Part shown: positions 1 through 6,851 of the stretch, in pieces | Numbering within the stretch: position 1 is the stretch's first letter | Layout: every line of letters begins with the position of its first letter | Assembly: GCA_031263445.1 (NCBI GenBank) | Contig: JAISFV010000031.1 | Span: 1 to 32,720 of the forward strand | DNA: 32,720 nucleotides | Reading direction: 5' to 3' | Source of the DNA: Synergistaceae bacterium | GTDB lineage: Bacteria; Synergistota; Synergistia; Synergistales; Synergistaceae | The notes under the pieces: generated by a model | What the model saw: only the letters and a program-made list of their open reading frames with translations | Databases searched by the model: none | What the model was told of the DNA's origin: nothing | Made by a program: the position numbers and the translations under genes

Positions 1-315
1 TTCAACACGCCAGGCACGAAGTTTGAGCTATATCCTTTAAAGCTGCTTGCGGAAGACATCAGCACAGAAAGCCCGCCCGAAATAGGCCATGGGTTCGGCG
101 GCGTCACGTTGGCATACAACGTCGGGCGCAAGGAAGAAGTCGGGGAAGTCATTGCGCTGGCACGGAGCGCAGGTGCGAGGATCGTCAAAGAGCCACAGGA
201 CGTTTTCTGGGGCGGCTATCACGCATATTTTGCCGACCCTGACGGCTATTATTGGGAAGTCGCCTGGGGGCCGGCGTTCAGGTTCGACGACAAAGGGATG
301 CTGGATTTCAGATGA
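1..315 (+). CDS. VOC (glyoxalase/bleomycin-resistance) family protein, 5' partial
   Basis: The reading frame is open from the first base and ends at TGA 313-315, so the N-terminal part lies outside the window. The visible 104 residues end in the typical VOC second half-fold: a G-H-G-F-G-G-V-T-L-A strand, a helix (EEVGEVIALARSAGARI), then a strand pair with HAYFADPDGYYWEV. In this family the Glu of that last motif is normally a metal ligand. The substrate cannot be told from sequence. The stop overlaps the ATG of the next small ORF (ATGA), which suggests the two were once co-translated. Family confidence is high; function is open (glyoxalase, dioxygenase-like or resistance-type). Confidence 0.8.
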   Translation, partial: FNTPGTKFELYPLKLLAEDISTESPPEIGHGFGGVTLAYNVGRKEEVGEVIALARSAGARIVKEPQDVFWGGYHAYFADPDGYYWEVAWGPAFRFDDKGMLDFR

Positions 316-464
316 AGGCTTACAATGAACTCCTGAACGCCGAGCTTACCGCTCGCGGGGCAGCGATTGTCGGCTTCGGCGGTGACGGAACCATCTGCGG
401 CAAATGCATCGAGATATGCCCGTACACGCGGAGATATTTGGAAAACAGCGAAAGCACTGACTAA
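312..464 (+). pseudogene. Remnant of an epoxyqueuosine-reductase-like 4Fe-4S protein with internal deletion
   Basis: This is a 50-codon ORF starting at an ATG that overlaps the stop of the VOC gene. The first ~24 residues (MKAYNELLNAELTARGAAIVGFG) resemble the N-terminus of QueG-like/4Fe-4S proteins. The last ~20 (CGKCIEICPYTRRYL) resemble their C-terminal cysteine motif. The normal 200 or so residues in between are missing, and the junction falls around 384-393. One cysteine group (C-x2-C-x3-C-P) remains, too little for a normal cluster domain. I infer an in-frame internal deletion; a genuine tiny ferredoxin-like peptide is less likely. Confidence 0.5.
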
Positions 465-530
465 GGATACGCCCGAAGTCCTGCCGCGCGTTCCTGAACC
501 GTCATGCATTAGCCCCCGGTTATTCAGAGA

Positions 531-731
531 TTACGCTGTTTTTCTGCGCTTCTCCCATTCGGCGCGGTACTGGTTGAGTGACATACCGCCGTTCGGGCCG
601 TCTTCTTCGTCAGGGTGTTTAATCTGGTACTCTTCATCTTCCCAATGACAAACAGGGCAAATATCGTATGAATTTGCGTATTCAAACGCATACTCGCCGC
701 ATATAGGGCAAGCATGTTTAGCAGTAGTCAT
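531..731 (-). CDS. Small CPCC-family cysteine-rich protein, candidate immunity protein
   Basis: A 66-residue protein with two cysteine pairs, CPIC (C8, C11) and CPVC (C25, C28), followed by HWEDEEYQ, a D/E/G-N-G stretch and a final SLNQYRAEWEK helix. This is the layout of the cysteine-rich CPCC family, probably a zinc ribbon, although the first motif is CPIC rather than CPCC. The ATG at 731 is preferred; a TTG at 737 is also possible. A strong AAGGAGG lies just upstream on the minus strand (about 744-750). The gene overlaps the 3' end of the toxin-like gene by 14 bases, so translation is probably coupled. The position directly behind a toxin-like domain suggests immunity, which is inference. 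Confidence 0.7.
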   Translation of the reverse strand: MTTAKHACPICGEYAFEYANSYDICPVCHWEDEEYQIKHPDEEDGPNGGMSLNQYRAEWEKRRKTA

Positions 732-1194
732 CTCCAAATGCCTCCTCCTTTAAGAGCCTTTCGTACTTCGCTTCCTTGACTTTGTGCATCGTGGCAATCC
801 CTATGGCATTTTCGCCATTGGGTTGATTATTCCCGATAACTAAATCACCCGTTATCCTATTGTATCTGACAATTTGACCGTTTTCGCGCACATAACCGCG
901 AATATCTCCTTCAGCCTTGCTTTGTATCAACAGTAATGCCTCATCCCCATATTGTTGTTTTGATATACCCGCATAATCTTTCTTGTGTTTAGAAAAATGA
1001 GCGTCGAGGTTCGGCTTAGTGAAGCCTGTCTGGAAAGTATTCGCTCCTGTCACTGATATCATCTTTGGGGAATTTTCTCCGCCACTTCCCTTCGGATATA
1101 GCCCGCTTCCGGGGACGCCGTCTGACGTTGTTTCATCACTGTTCATTCTATCTGTTTTGACTTGTGCTGCCAAGGTTTTTTGACTATTTTGCAT
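718..1194 (-). CDS. Putative BECR-fold (barnase/RelE-like) nuclease toxin domain, orphan C-terminal fragment
   Basis: A 158-residue ORF from the ATG at 1194; an in-frame TTG lies at 1215, and neither has a clear ribosome site. The first ~55 residues are polar and low in structure (linker-like, Ser/Gly/Asn/Thr rich). The remainder carries AHFSKHKKDYAG, then an A-L-L-L helix, then the strand series GDIRGYV / GQIVRYN / GDLVIGN. That pattern resembles C-terminal RNase domains of polymorphic and phage-linked toxins of the barnase-EndoU-colicin-RelE group. No secretion signal, delivery domain or full-length toxin precedes it. It is followed by an overlapping CPCC gene, as expected for toxin then immunity. 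It may be a displaced toxin tip or a degraded remnant. Family call moderate, activity unknown. Confidence 0.5.
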   Translation of the reverse strand: MQNSQKTLAAQVKTDRMNSDETTSDGVPGSGLYPKGSGGENSPKMISVTGANTFQTGFTKPNLDAHFSKHKKDYAGISKQQYGDEALLLIQSKAEGDIRGYVRENGQIVRYNRITGDLVIGNNQPNGENAIGIATMHKVKEAKYERLLKEEAFGDDYC

Positions 1195-1215
1195 ATTATT
1201 TTTTATGGCTATCAA

Positions 1216-1427
1216 ATTTACTCAAGACGCGAAGGTTTTTCGAGCGAACACAGGGAACCGGCATCCGACAAGAAGTCGGACGAGCAGCACAAGTAAGCGT
1301 AAAGACGCCGTCTCGGGGCGGCGCGGTGGACGTACTTTTGCCGAGGTACGGTTCGCGTAGTGAGCTGAAAAGCCTTCGCGTATTCTTGAAACAACTTGAC
1401 AGCCATATTATTTTTTTGCCGTATCCC
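1216..1427. other. Gap between toxin-like gene and hydrogenase-MCP gene, with 13-base direct repeat
   Basis: This gap holds no gene I can support. An open frame exists on the minus strand (1218-1406) but its Arg-rich, unmatched translation and the absence of a ribosome site make it doubtful. The sequence CATATTATTTTTT occurs at 1192-1204 and again at 1404-1416, bracketing a 212-base unit. This could mark an old insertion, deletion or duplication next to the truncated toxin. Confidence 0.35.
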
Positions 1428-3155
1428 TCACGGGTACTCGATGGCGCTCTCTTCGAGCGAAGTAGTCTTCCGCGCGATCACTTCCACCAAATCCATGACC
1501 GTGGTCATCGACGCGCCGATGTCGCTGACGGCTTCCGTCATCGCTGATGTCGCGCGCGCCGACTCAGCCGACGTATCCTGAGCTGCCTTCACGGTCTCTT
1601 TGCATTGACGCGCCAGGTTTTCTATTTCATCTGCGACCACCGCGAAACTTTTCCCCGCGTTTCCGGCGCGTGCCGCCTCTATCTTGGCGTTCAGGGCGAT
1701 GATGGTGATGTAGTTCGCTATGAGGTCGATTGAGTGTGCCATCGTGCCGTATTGCCTGACAGCCTGGTTTACAGAGTCGAACTGTTGCGATATGCGCCCG
1801 ACGCAGTTCTGAAACGTGGCGAAATGATCCACGATCTGTTTCGTGTTTTCCGACACGTCGTCGTGGATCTGCTTGGCCGACAAAAATTCGTCGTGCAGGT
1901 TGCTGCGCATCTGCTGAACGCAGTTCGACGGGAGGTTGACGCCAAGAGCGATTTTACGGGCCATATCGAGGCAACTGTTGGAGCCGCACGCGCCGCAGTC
2001 GTAATTCCGTTCCCAGTCTTCCTCCTTGCGCATCTTAGCGAACGCGTTTTCGATTTCAAGTTCACTTATGTCGCGGATCGACACTCGCTCAGGGGAGTAG
2101 TTGCGCTGGAAGTCGCTCAGTTTGAGCGTTTTATCGAAGCTATCGTAGAGTTCCGTTATATAAGCGCGGTCACGCCCGCCAGGGGATTCAAGCCTTTGGG
2201 CTTCCATGACGGCGTTGATTTCAAAGGCGTTGCGCTTATGGTCGCAGCCAGTGCCGAGGTTGCAGCCTTCCTGGCAGTTCAGCACGTCGAACAGCTCTGG
2301 CAGGTTTCTCTCCTGCTGTTTGCCGAATTCGTCAAGATCTGCGTACACGCGGCTTTGCCCTTCGGATTTGTCGATGCGCATCGTTTTGCCGAGATAGAAT
2401 TCCACGTTTTCCCTCAGCCCGCCCGGCATCGGGAAGATGCGCCCCAGCGCGCTTTGCTGATGCTCGAAGGTGACGGTTTCGTCAGGCAATTTCAATTTAT
2501 GCGATTCGATATAGTCCCAAAGCTTCTTAAATGTCACGTTATATGAAATGAGTCCGGTAGCCTCGAATTCGTTCGCCTTGGCTATGCAGGGCGACAGCGC
2601 GGCGATTGGTTCCCTCACACCGTCATACTTTCGCATATATACAGCCAGGCACAGCATCGGGCTATGCACGGGCGACAGGTATTTCAGCAAGTCGTTGTCA
2701 TACTTCAGTACATAGTTGACGATTGCGGGGCATGGCTGCGTTATAATCGGGCCCGGGTGATTCTTTTCAATGTAGCGGATATACCCCCACGTGCAGATAT
2801 CCGCGCCGAGCGAGACGTCGTAGAGCTTTGCCACGCCTAGCCCTTTGAGAAGCGCGTAAAGGCGTCCTGATTCAGGATTGTTCGTCCTGCTGGCTGGCGC
2901 TACTATAAGCGCCATGCGGACGCCTTTCGACAGATCGGCGAAGAACTTATCAGTATCATCCTCGTAGTAGCGCGCGCTGTGGCGGCATGCGTCGATACAC
3001 GCGCCGCACGCGATGCATTTGTCGGGATCCGTGCGCACCTTGATGTCCCCATTTCCATCTGAATACGCTATGTTGGCCACCTCGACAGGGCAAACGCCAG
3101 TACAGCGGTTACAGCCGACGCATTTTTCCACATCGGAATGTACCAAATTTCTCAC
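1428..3155 (-). CDS. Sensory [FeFe]-hydrogenase-like protein fused to methyl-accepting chemotaxis output domain
   Basis: A 575-residue soluble fusion. Residues 1-60 hold two 4Fe-4S motifs (C12/C15/C18/C22 and C47/C50/C53/C57). Residues ~75-320 are an [FeFe] hydrogenase large-subunit domain with degenerate H-cluster motifs: TQPCPAI (C142), SPCIAK (C190) and NCQEGC (C294, C298). Residues ~385-412 form a further CGACGSNSC Fe-S motif with C412. Residues ~430-570 are a coiled MCP signalling domain whose tip is IIALNAKIEAARAG and FAVVADEI. No membrane segment is present. The cysteine that normally relays protons in motif L1 is Pro141, as expected for a sensor rather than a catalytic enzyme. The start is GTG 3155, nine bases after AGGAGG; an in-frame ATG at 3239 has no good site. 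It probably senses H2 or redox state and signals to CheA/CheW or a regulator. Confidence 0.85.
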   Translation of the reverse strand: MRNLVHSDVEKCVGCNRCTGVCPVEVANIAYSDGNGDIKVRTDPDKCIACGACIDACRHSARYYEDDTDKFFADLSKGVRMALIVAPASRTNNPESGRLYALLKGLGVAKLYDVSLGADICTWGYIRYIEKNHPGPIITQPCPAIVNYVLKYDNDLLKYLSPVHSPMLCLAVYMRKYDGVREPIAALSPCIAKANEFEATGLISYNVTFKKLWDYIESHKLKLPDETVTFEHQQSALGRIFPMPGGLRENVEFYLGKTMRIDKSEGQSRVYADLDEFGKQQERNLPELFDVLNCQEGCNLGTGCDHKRNAFEINAVMEAQRLESPGGRDRAYITELYDSFDKTLKLSDFQRNYSPERVSIRDISELEIENAFAKMRKEEDWERNYDCGACGSNSCLDMARKIALGVNLPSNCVQQMRSNLHDEFLSAKQIHDDVSENTKQIVDHFATFQNCVGRISQQFDSVNQAVRQYGTMAHSIDLIANYITIIALNAKIEAARAGNAGKSFAVVADEIENLARQCKETVKAAQDTSAESARATSAMTEAVSDIGASMTTVMDLVEVIARKTTSLEESAIEYP

Positions 3156-3421
3156 TGGAAAACACCTCCTAATTCTAATAAAGGTACCTCCATACACATT
3201 TAAGAACATCGACGCTGTTGTGCCGCAAGCGATATCCATGCTACAAATTCCAGTTTAAGTTAATTTACAGTTTATCATCTTTTTTTAGTATAATGCAAGA
3301 GAATGCATTATGGTGGTCGTCATTGTCAAGACCGGTGAGCGGCAGGATTAAGAAAAACAGCCACCTTGGCGATATGCTCCCCTTAAAGCAGGGCGGCGTA
3401 TGCCTGGTAGCGTGTCTCACC
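3156..3421. promoter_or_regulatory. Intergenic region upstream of hydrogenase-MCP gene with 8-base inverted repeat
   Basis: An AT-rich gap between the AbrB-family gene and the fusion gene, both on the minus strand. It contains a perfect inverted repeat, ATAATGCA (3290-3297) and TGCATTAT (3304-3311), six bases apart. Read on the minus strand, the repeat overlaps a TATACT-like -10 box (about 3287-3292), which would fit an operator over a promoter. No U tract follows on either strand, so a terminator is unlikely. The resulting 5' leader would be about 125 bases. Confidence 0.4.
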
Positions 3422-4465
3422 TCAGAACAGCATGGTCACCAGCGGGTAGAAGGTGACTATGCTGATTATACGGGCCGTGTGGAATACCGAAGCGGTAAAG
3501 GTGTCGGCGCCGATCTCTTCGGCATATACCGATATCTGGCTTATGCCGGCCGGGGCGGCGCACAACAGGCAGGTCACGAGATCCAGGCCGGTGTACTTGT
3601 ACAGCAAAAACGCGAACAGCGCGCTCCCTGCGATCATTACGCCAGTCACTGCGAGGGCGGGCATGAGCAGATTGCCCAGCGCGGACACGGCTTCGGGCGT
3701 CAGGCGTTCCCCGGTCACCATGCCGAGCGTTATCTGGGCGAAACAGCGTATGCGCGTGTCGTACCGATAACTTTTCCCGATGGCTGTGGCGTAAGCGCCG
3801 CTCGCGGCCATCGCGCCGATCAGGGCGCCGGTGGGGATGTCGAGCATCTTGCCTGCCACCGCCCCGACGAGCGACACGAAAACGAGCGCGGCATAGTTGC
3901 CCCGCTCAAAGAGGGGAAGACCGCTTTTCCCGCTGGACACAGGTCTGGCATGATCCTTCCTGTCACCGATTTTTCCCGCTATCTTCGCGAAGCAGGGAAT
4001 CAGCATGAGGAAGGTCACGACCCTGAAGGTCTGCATGAACGCGATGACGGACGCGTCGGCGTCCACGGATATGCCGTAGATGATCATCTCCGCGATGCCG
4101 CCCGCAGCGCCGCTGATGAGCGACGTATGGATGTCCAGGTCTGACAGGCCGTACAGCGCGAATCCCGAGGCCAGGGACAGGGCGATCATGCCTGCTGACA
4201 GTGACAGCACCGGGCGCGAGAGCCCGAGGATCTGCCTGAACACGTCCCTGCTGATCAGCCGGCCCAGCATTATCCCGATCAGCGCGTTGGAAGTGAACGA
4301 GACTGCCCACACAGGAAATTCCGGATAGTGTCCCGTGATGTTGATCAGGCCGCAGGCGAACATCGAGCCGAGGAGGGCAGGGGTGGGGATTTTGAGCCTG
4401 TCGAATAGCAGGTAGCCGGCGCTGCCGACGAGGTACGAAAAGAAAAAACCGCCCAACTGATGCAT
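3422..4465 (-). CDS. AbrB-family integral membrane protein (putative transporter)
   Basis: A 347-residue, very hydrophobic protein with two homologous halves, each holding a G-A/S-M/x-A-x-G-x-x-N-type segment: LLGSMFACGLIN near residue 31-42 and LIGAMAASGAY near residue 215-225. This duplicated layout matches the AbrB family (once labelled ammonia monooxygenase, PF05145), thought to be membrane transporters or regulators with unknown substrate. It should not be confused with the AbrB DNA-binding regulator. The start at ATG 4465 follows AAGGGAGA at a good distance. Its last ~20 residues run directly into a polar end. The neighbour downstream on the same strand is the hydrogenase-MCP fusion, 266 bases away, so co-transcription is uncertain. 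Confidence 0.8.
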   Translation of the reverse strand: MHQLGGFFFSYLVGSAGYLLFDRLKIPTPALLGSMFACGLINITGHYPEFPVWAVSFTSNALIGIMLGRLISRDVFRQILGLSRPVLSLSAGMIALSLASGFALYGLSDLDIHTSLISGAAGGIAEMIIYGISVDADASVIAFMQTFRVVTFLMLIPCFAKIAGKIGDRKDHARPVSSGKSGLPLFERGNYAALVFVSLVGAVAGKMLDIPTGALIGAMAASGAYATAIGKSYRYDTRIRCFAQITLGMVTGERLTPEAVSALGNLLMPALAVTGVMIAGSALFAFLLYKYTGLDLVTCLLCAAPAGISQISVYAEEIGADTFTASVFHTARIISIVTFYPLVTMLF

Positions 4466-4666
4466 TGAATAATCTCCCTTTAAGTAAATACCGGCGCAAG
4501 GGTTTAAATCTTCACCCTTCGGGCTTCTGACAATAAATCAGCCCTCCTCGGCATAAAGAAATATTAACACTTTTTAGGCGTTGCGTATGCGCTGTTTTGG
4601 TGATATTTTCTCGCAAGAGGTATCCATCGCTCGAAATACGAGGAATCGGGGACGGAGGCTGGGAGG
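4466..4666. promoter_or_regulatory. Divergent intergenic region between AbrB-family gene and flavodoxin-ferredoxin gene
   Basis: A region of about 200 bases that must hold the divergent promoters. I see an inverted repeat AAGGGT (4498-4503) / ACCCTT (4514-4519) close to the AbrB-family start, and AT-rich stretches at 4540-4570. No promoter pair is convincing enough to place. Confidence 0.3.
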
Positions 4667-5491
4667 ATGAGGAGCCGGAAGGTTGTAACGGCGGTCTTCA
4701 CGGGGACGGGCAACACCTTGCTCATGGCGGAGGCGCTGGCTGGCGAGCTGAAGGGCCTGGGGAAGGAAGTAGCGCTCGCGCCGATGGAGCGGCGGGGCAT
4801 TTTTGAGTCCTGCTTGAAGGAATACGGGGACGACGCTGCGCTGGGGCTCGCGGTCCCTGTCGCGTGTTTTTCCACGTACCCGACGGCGTGGCGGTTTATC
4901 GACTCGCTCCCGGAGGCGTGCGGGCGCGAAATCTTCCTCCTGGCCACGATGGGCGGCATGGGTGGAGGGATGGAGGGACCGGTCCGCCGCGCAGTGGCGC
5001 GCAAGGGATACGCACCGGTCGGCGCGCTCTTGGTCAGGATGCCTGGAAATTATGGGAATAAAAGTATCGATGCCGAAAAAAACAAAGGGATAGAATCTGC
5101 CGCGAAGGGGAAAATAAAAACCTTCGCGCGGTGCCTGGCCGACGGAAAGGCGGTCTGGGGCCAGGGCGTCCCGCTCGTTTCGGGTCTCACAGCGTCGCTC
5201 GCCCACGGGCGCAAGCCGTGGAATCTCTTCCACTCGATGTTCCCGATCGAGGCGTCGGCAGAAAAGTGCGTCGGGTGCGGGCAATGCCGGAGGCTCTGCC
5301 CTGAGGGTAACATTACGATGAAGGAGGGGCACGCGTTTATCGGGCCTGACTGTGAATCCTGTCAGCGCTGCGTGGCATTTTGCCCGGCCAGGGCGATCGG
5401 CGTCCCTGCGAAGCCTGCCGCCCAGTACGCCGGCGCGCCGCTCGGCGCCATCCTGTCGCTGATCGGGGAGACGGGCGCGGATTGCCGATAG
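4667..5491 (+). CDS. EFR1-type flavodoxin-ferredoxin fusion protein
   Basis: A 274-residue fusion of a flavodoxin-like domain and a bacterial two-cluster ferredoxin. The FMN phosphate loop is FTGTGNT (residues 11-17); the MGGMGGGMEGP loop near residue 105 fits the second flavin-binding stretch. The C-terminal part has CVGCGQCRRLCP (about 201-212) and CESCQRCVAFCP (about 229-240), the ligands of two 4Fe-4S clusters. It would carry electrons inside the cell between low-potential donors and a flavin. The partner enzyme cannot be told. The ATG at 4667 has GGAGG eight bases upstream. No operon partner is visible; the next gene is 240 bases away behind its own promoter. Confidence 0.88.
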   Translation: MRSRKVVTAVFTGTGNTLLMAEALAGELKGLGKEVALAPMERRGIFESCLKEYGDDAALGLAVPVACFSTYPTAWRFIDSLPEACGREIFLLATMGGMGGGMEGPVRRAVARKGYAPVGALLVRMPGNYGNKSIDAEKNKGIESAAKGKIKTFARCLADGKAVWGQGVPLVSGLTASLAHGRKPWNLFHSMFPIEASAEKCVGCGQCRRLCPEGNITMKEGHAFIGPDCESCQRCVAFCPARAIGVPAKPAAQYAGAPLGAILSLIGETGADCR

Positions 5492-5549
5492 CCCGTGAGG
5501 AGCATCCCTGCCCGGCCTGTGGCGCGGCGTCATCTCAGCGGTGCCGCAA

Positions 5550-5621
5550 GGTTTTGTACCTTTGTCCTTCATGATGCTTAGGTCTGAGGGTTTGTATCTT
5601 TGCCCTTCATGCTCCTAAAGG
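5550..5621 (+). repeat. Imperfect direct repeat, two copies of about 33 bases
   Basis: Copy 1 starts at 5550 (GGTTTTGTACCTTTGTCCTT...) and copy 2 at 5588 (GGGTTTGTATCTTTGCCCTT...), both continuing with CATG and a CTxA end. By eye about 80 percent of positions match, with a 38-base period. They lie just upstream of the tgt promoter. They could be regulator sites or a genome-wide intergenic repeat. On the minus strand each copy reads ATGAAGGxCAAAGxTACAAA. Confidence 0.55.
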
Positions 5622-5638
5622 CCTGACTCGTCAGCGGG

Positions 5639-5647
5639 TGATATAAT
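5639..5647 (+). promoter_or_regulatory. Extended -10 promoter for tgt operon
   Basis: TGATATAAT is a full extended -10 element (TGn plus TATAAT at 5642-5647) about 90 bases before the tgt start. No good -35 sits 17 bases upstream, which extended -10 promoters can tolerate. It would drive tgt and the tightly linked genes after it. Confidence 0.55.
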
Positions 5648-5734
5648 ATTGCATTATTTTTGCCGCGAGAGGTAGCGTAATGTCAATGAAATTCAGCGCC
5701 AGAAAAGGGCCGCGCGTTTTTGGGGACAGCGGCG

Positions 5735-6850
5735 ATGTTTGAGTTCAATATAATAGCGGAGTGTCCGGTTACAGGGGCCAGGGCCGGGGAACTGTCCACG
5801 CCGCGCGGCGTCATCGAGACGCCGCTCTTCATGCCGGTAGGGACGCAGGCGACGGTCAAGGCCATGTCGCCGCTGGAGCTGAAAGAGCTTGGCGCGCAGA
5901 TCATACTCGGGAACACGTATCACCTCTATCTGCGGCCCGGGGCGGACGTGATAGCGGAGTCGGGCGGTCTTCACAGGTTCATGGGCTGGCCCGAGGGCAT
6001 ACTGACGGACAGCGGGGGGTTTCAGGTCTTTTCGCTCTCGCAGCTCCGAAAGATAACGGACGACGGGGTCGAGTTCCGATCCCACATCGACGGGAGCGCT
6101 CACTTCATGACGCCCGAACTCTCCATAGGCGTCCAGGAACGCCTCGGCAGCGACATCGTCATGTGCTTCGACGAGTGCGTGAAGCTCCCCGCGACGGAGG
6201 ATGCCTCGCGCAAGGCGGTCGAACGTACGCTCAAGTGGGCGCGGAGGTGCAAAGAATCCCACGCGCGGGAGGATCAGGCACTCTTCGGGATCGTGCAGGG
6301 GGCGCTCTTCAGCGACCAGCGCGCCGAATGCGCCGAAAGGCTCATTGAGATGGGATTCCCCGGCTACGCTATAGGCGGCCTCTCGGTTGGCGAGCCGAAG
6401 GAGGAGATGTACAGGATCCTGGACATCCTCGCCCCCGTCCTCCCGCGCGTGAGGCCAAGGTACCTCATGGGGGTCGGGATGCCTGACAACTTGGTCGAAT
6501 CAGTCGCCCGCGGGGTCGATATGTTCGACTGCGTCCTCCCTACGCGCAACGGGCGCAACGGGAACCTGCTCACGCGGGCTGGCAGGATGAACATCAAGAA
6601 CGCCGCCTACGAACGCGATTTCAGGCCCGTCGACGAGCGATGCGGGTGTTATGCGTGCAGGAACTTCACGAGGGCATACCTGCGCCACCTCTACAAGTGC
6701 GGTGAGATACTCGCGGCGCGCATGTGCAGCCTGCACAATCTTTATTTTTTGACAGACTTGATGAAGAGGGCGAGAAGCGCGATAATAGGCGGCAGTTTTC
6801 CCGATTTTCATAAAAAATTCGTCAGTTCGTGGCAAGCGGAGGATATATAG
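5735..6850 (+). CDS. tgt: Queuine/preQ1 tRNA-ribosyltransferase
   Basis: A 371-residue TIM-barrel enzyme that swaps guanine-34 in GUN-anticodon tRNAs for preQ1, the first tRNA step of queuosine formation. Key motifs: TDSGGFQVFSL with catalytic-site D92; GGLSVGEPKEEMY; MGVGMPDNLVE; the nucleophile region FDCVLPTRNGRNG near residue 263. A C-terminal zinc site CGCYACRNF...C...H spans about 302-335. The length is normal for bacterial Tgt. The start is ATG 5735 (MFEFNII); an in-frame TTG at 5720 would add five residues not typical of the family. The next gene starts one base after its stop, so the two are co-transcribed. Confidence 0.97.
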   Translation: MFEFNIIAECPVTGARAGELSTPRGVIETPLFMPVGTQATVKAMSPLELKELGAQIILGNTYHLYLRPGADVIAESGGLHRFMGWPEGILTDSGGFQVFSLSQLRKITDDGVEFRSHIDGSAHFMTPELSIGVQERLGSDIVMCFDECVKLPATEDASRKAVERTLKWARRCKESHAREDQALFGIVQGALFSDQRAECAERLIEMGFPGYAIGGLSVGEPKEEMYRILDILAPVLPRVRPRYLMGVGMPDNLVESVARGVDMFDCVLPTRNGRNGNLLTRAGRMNIKNAAYERDFRPVDERCGCYACRNFTRAYLRHLYKCGEILAARMCSLHNLYFLTDLMKRARSAIIGGSFPDFHKKFVSSWQAEDI

Positions 6851-6851
6851 C

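Noticed and set aside
1218-1406. 62-codon minus-strand ORF between the toxin-like gene and hydrogenase-MCP gene
   Set aside because: No ribosome site or recognisable motif; kept only as part of the described gap.
3218-4144. Long plus-strand open frame opposite the AbrB-family gene
   Set aside because: It is the shadow of a clear membrane protein gene; its translation is polar, His/Gly rich and unlike any family.
4574-5572. Minus-strand open frame opposite the flavodoxin-ferredoxin gene
   Set aside because: Arg/Pro-rich shadow; the plus strand has FMN and Fe-S motifs.
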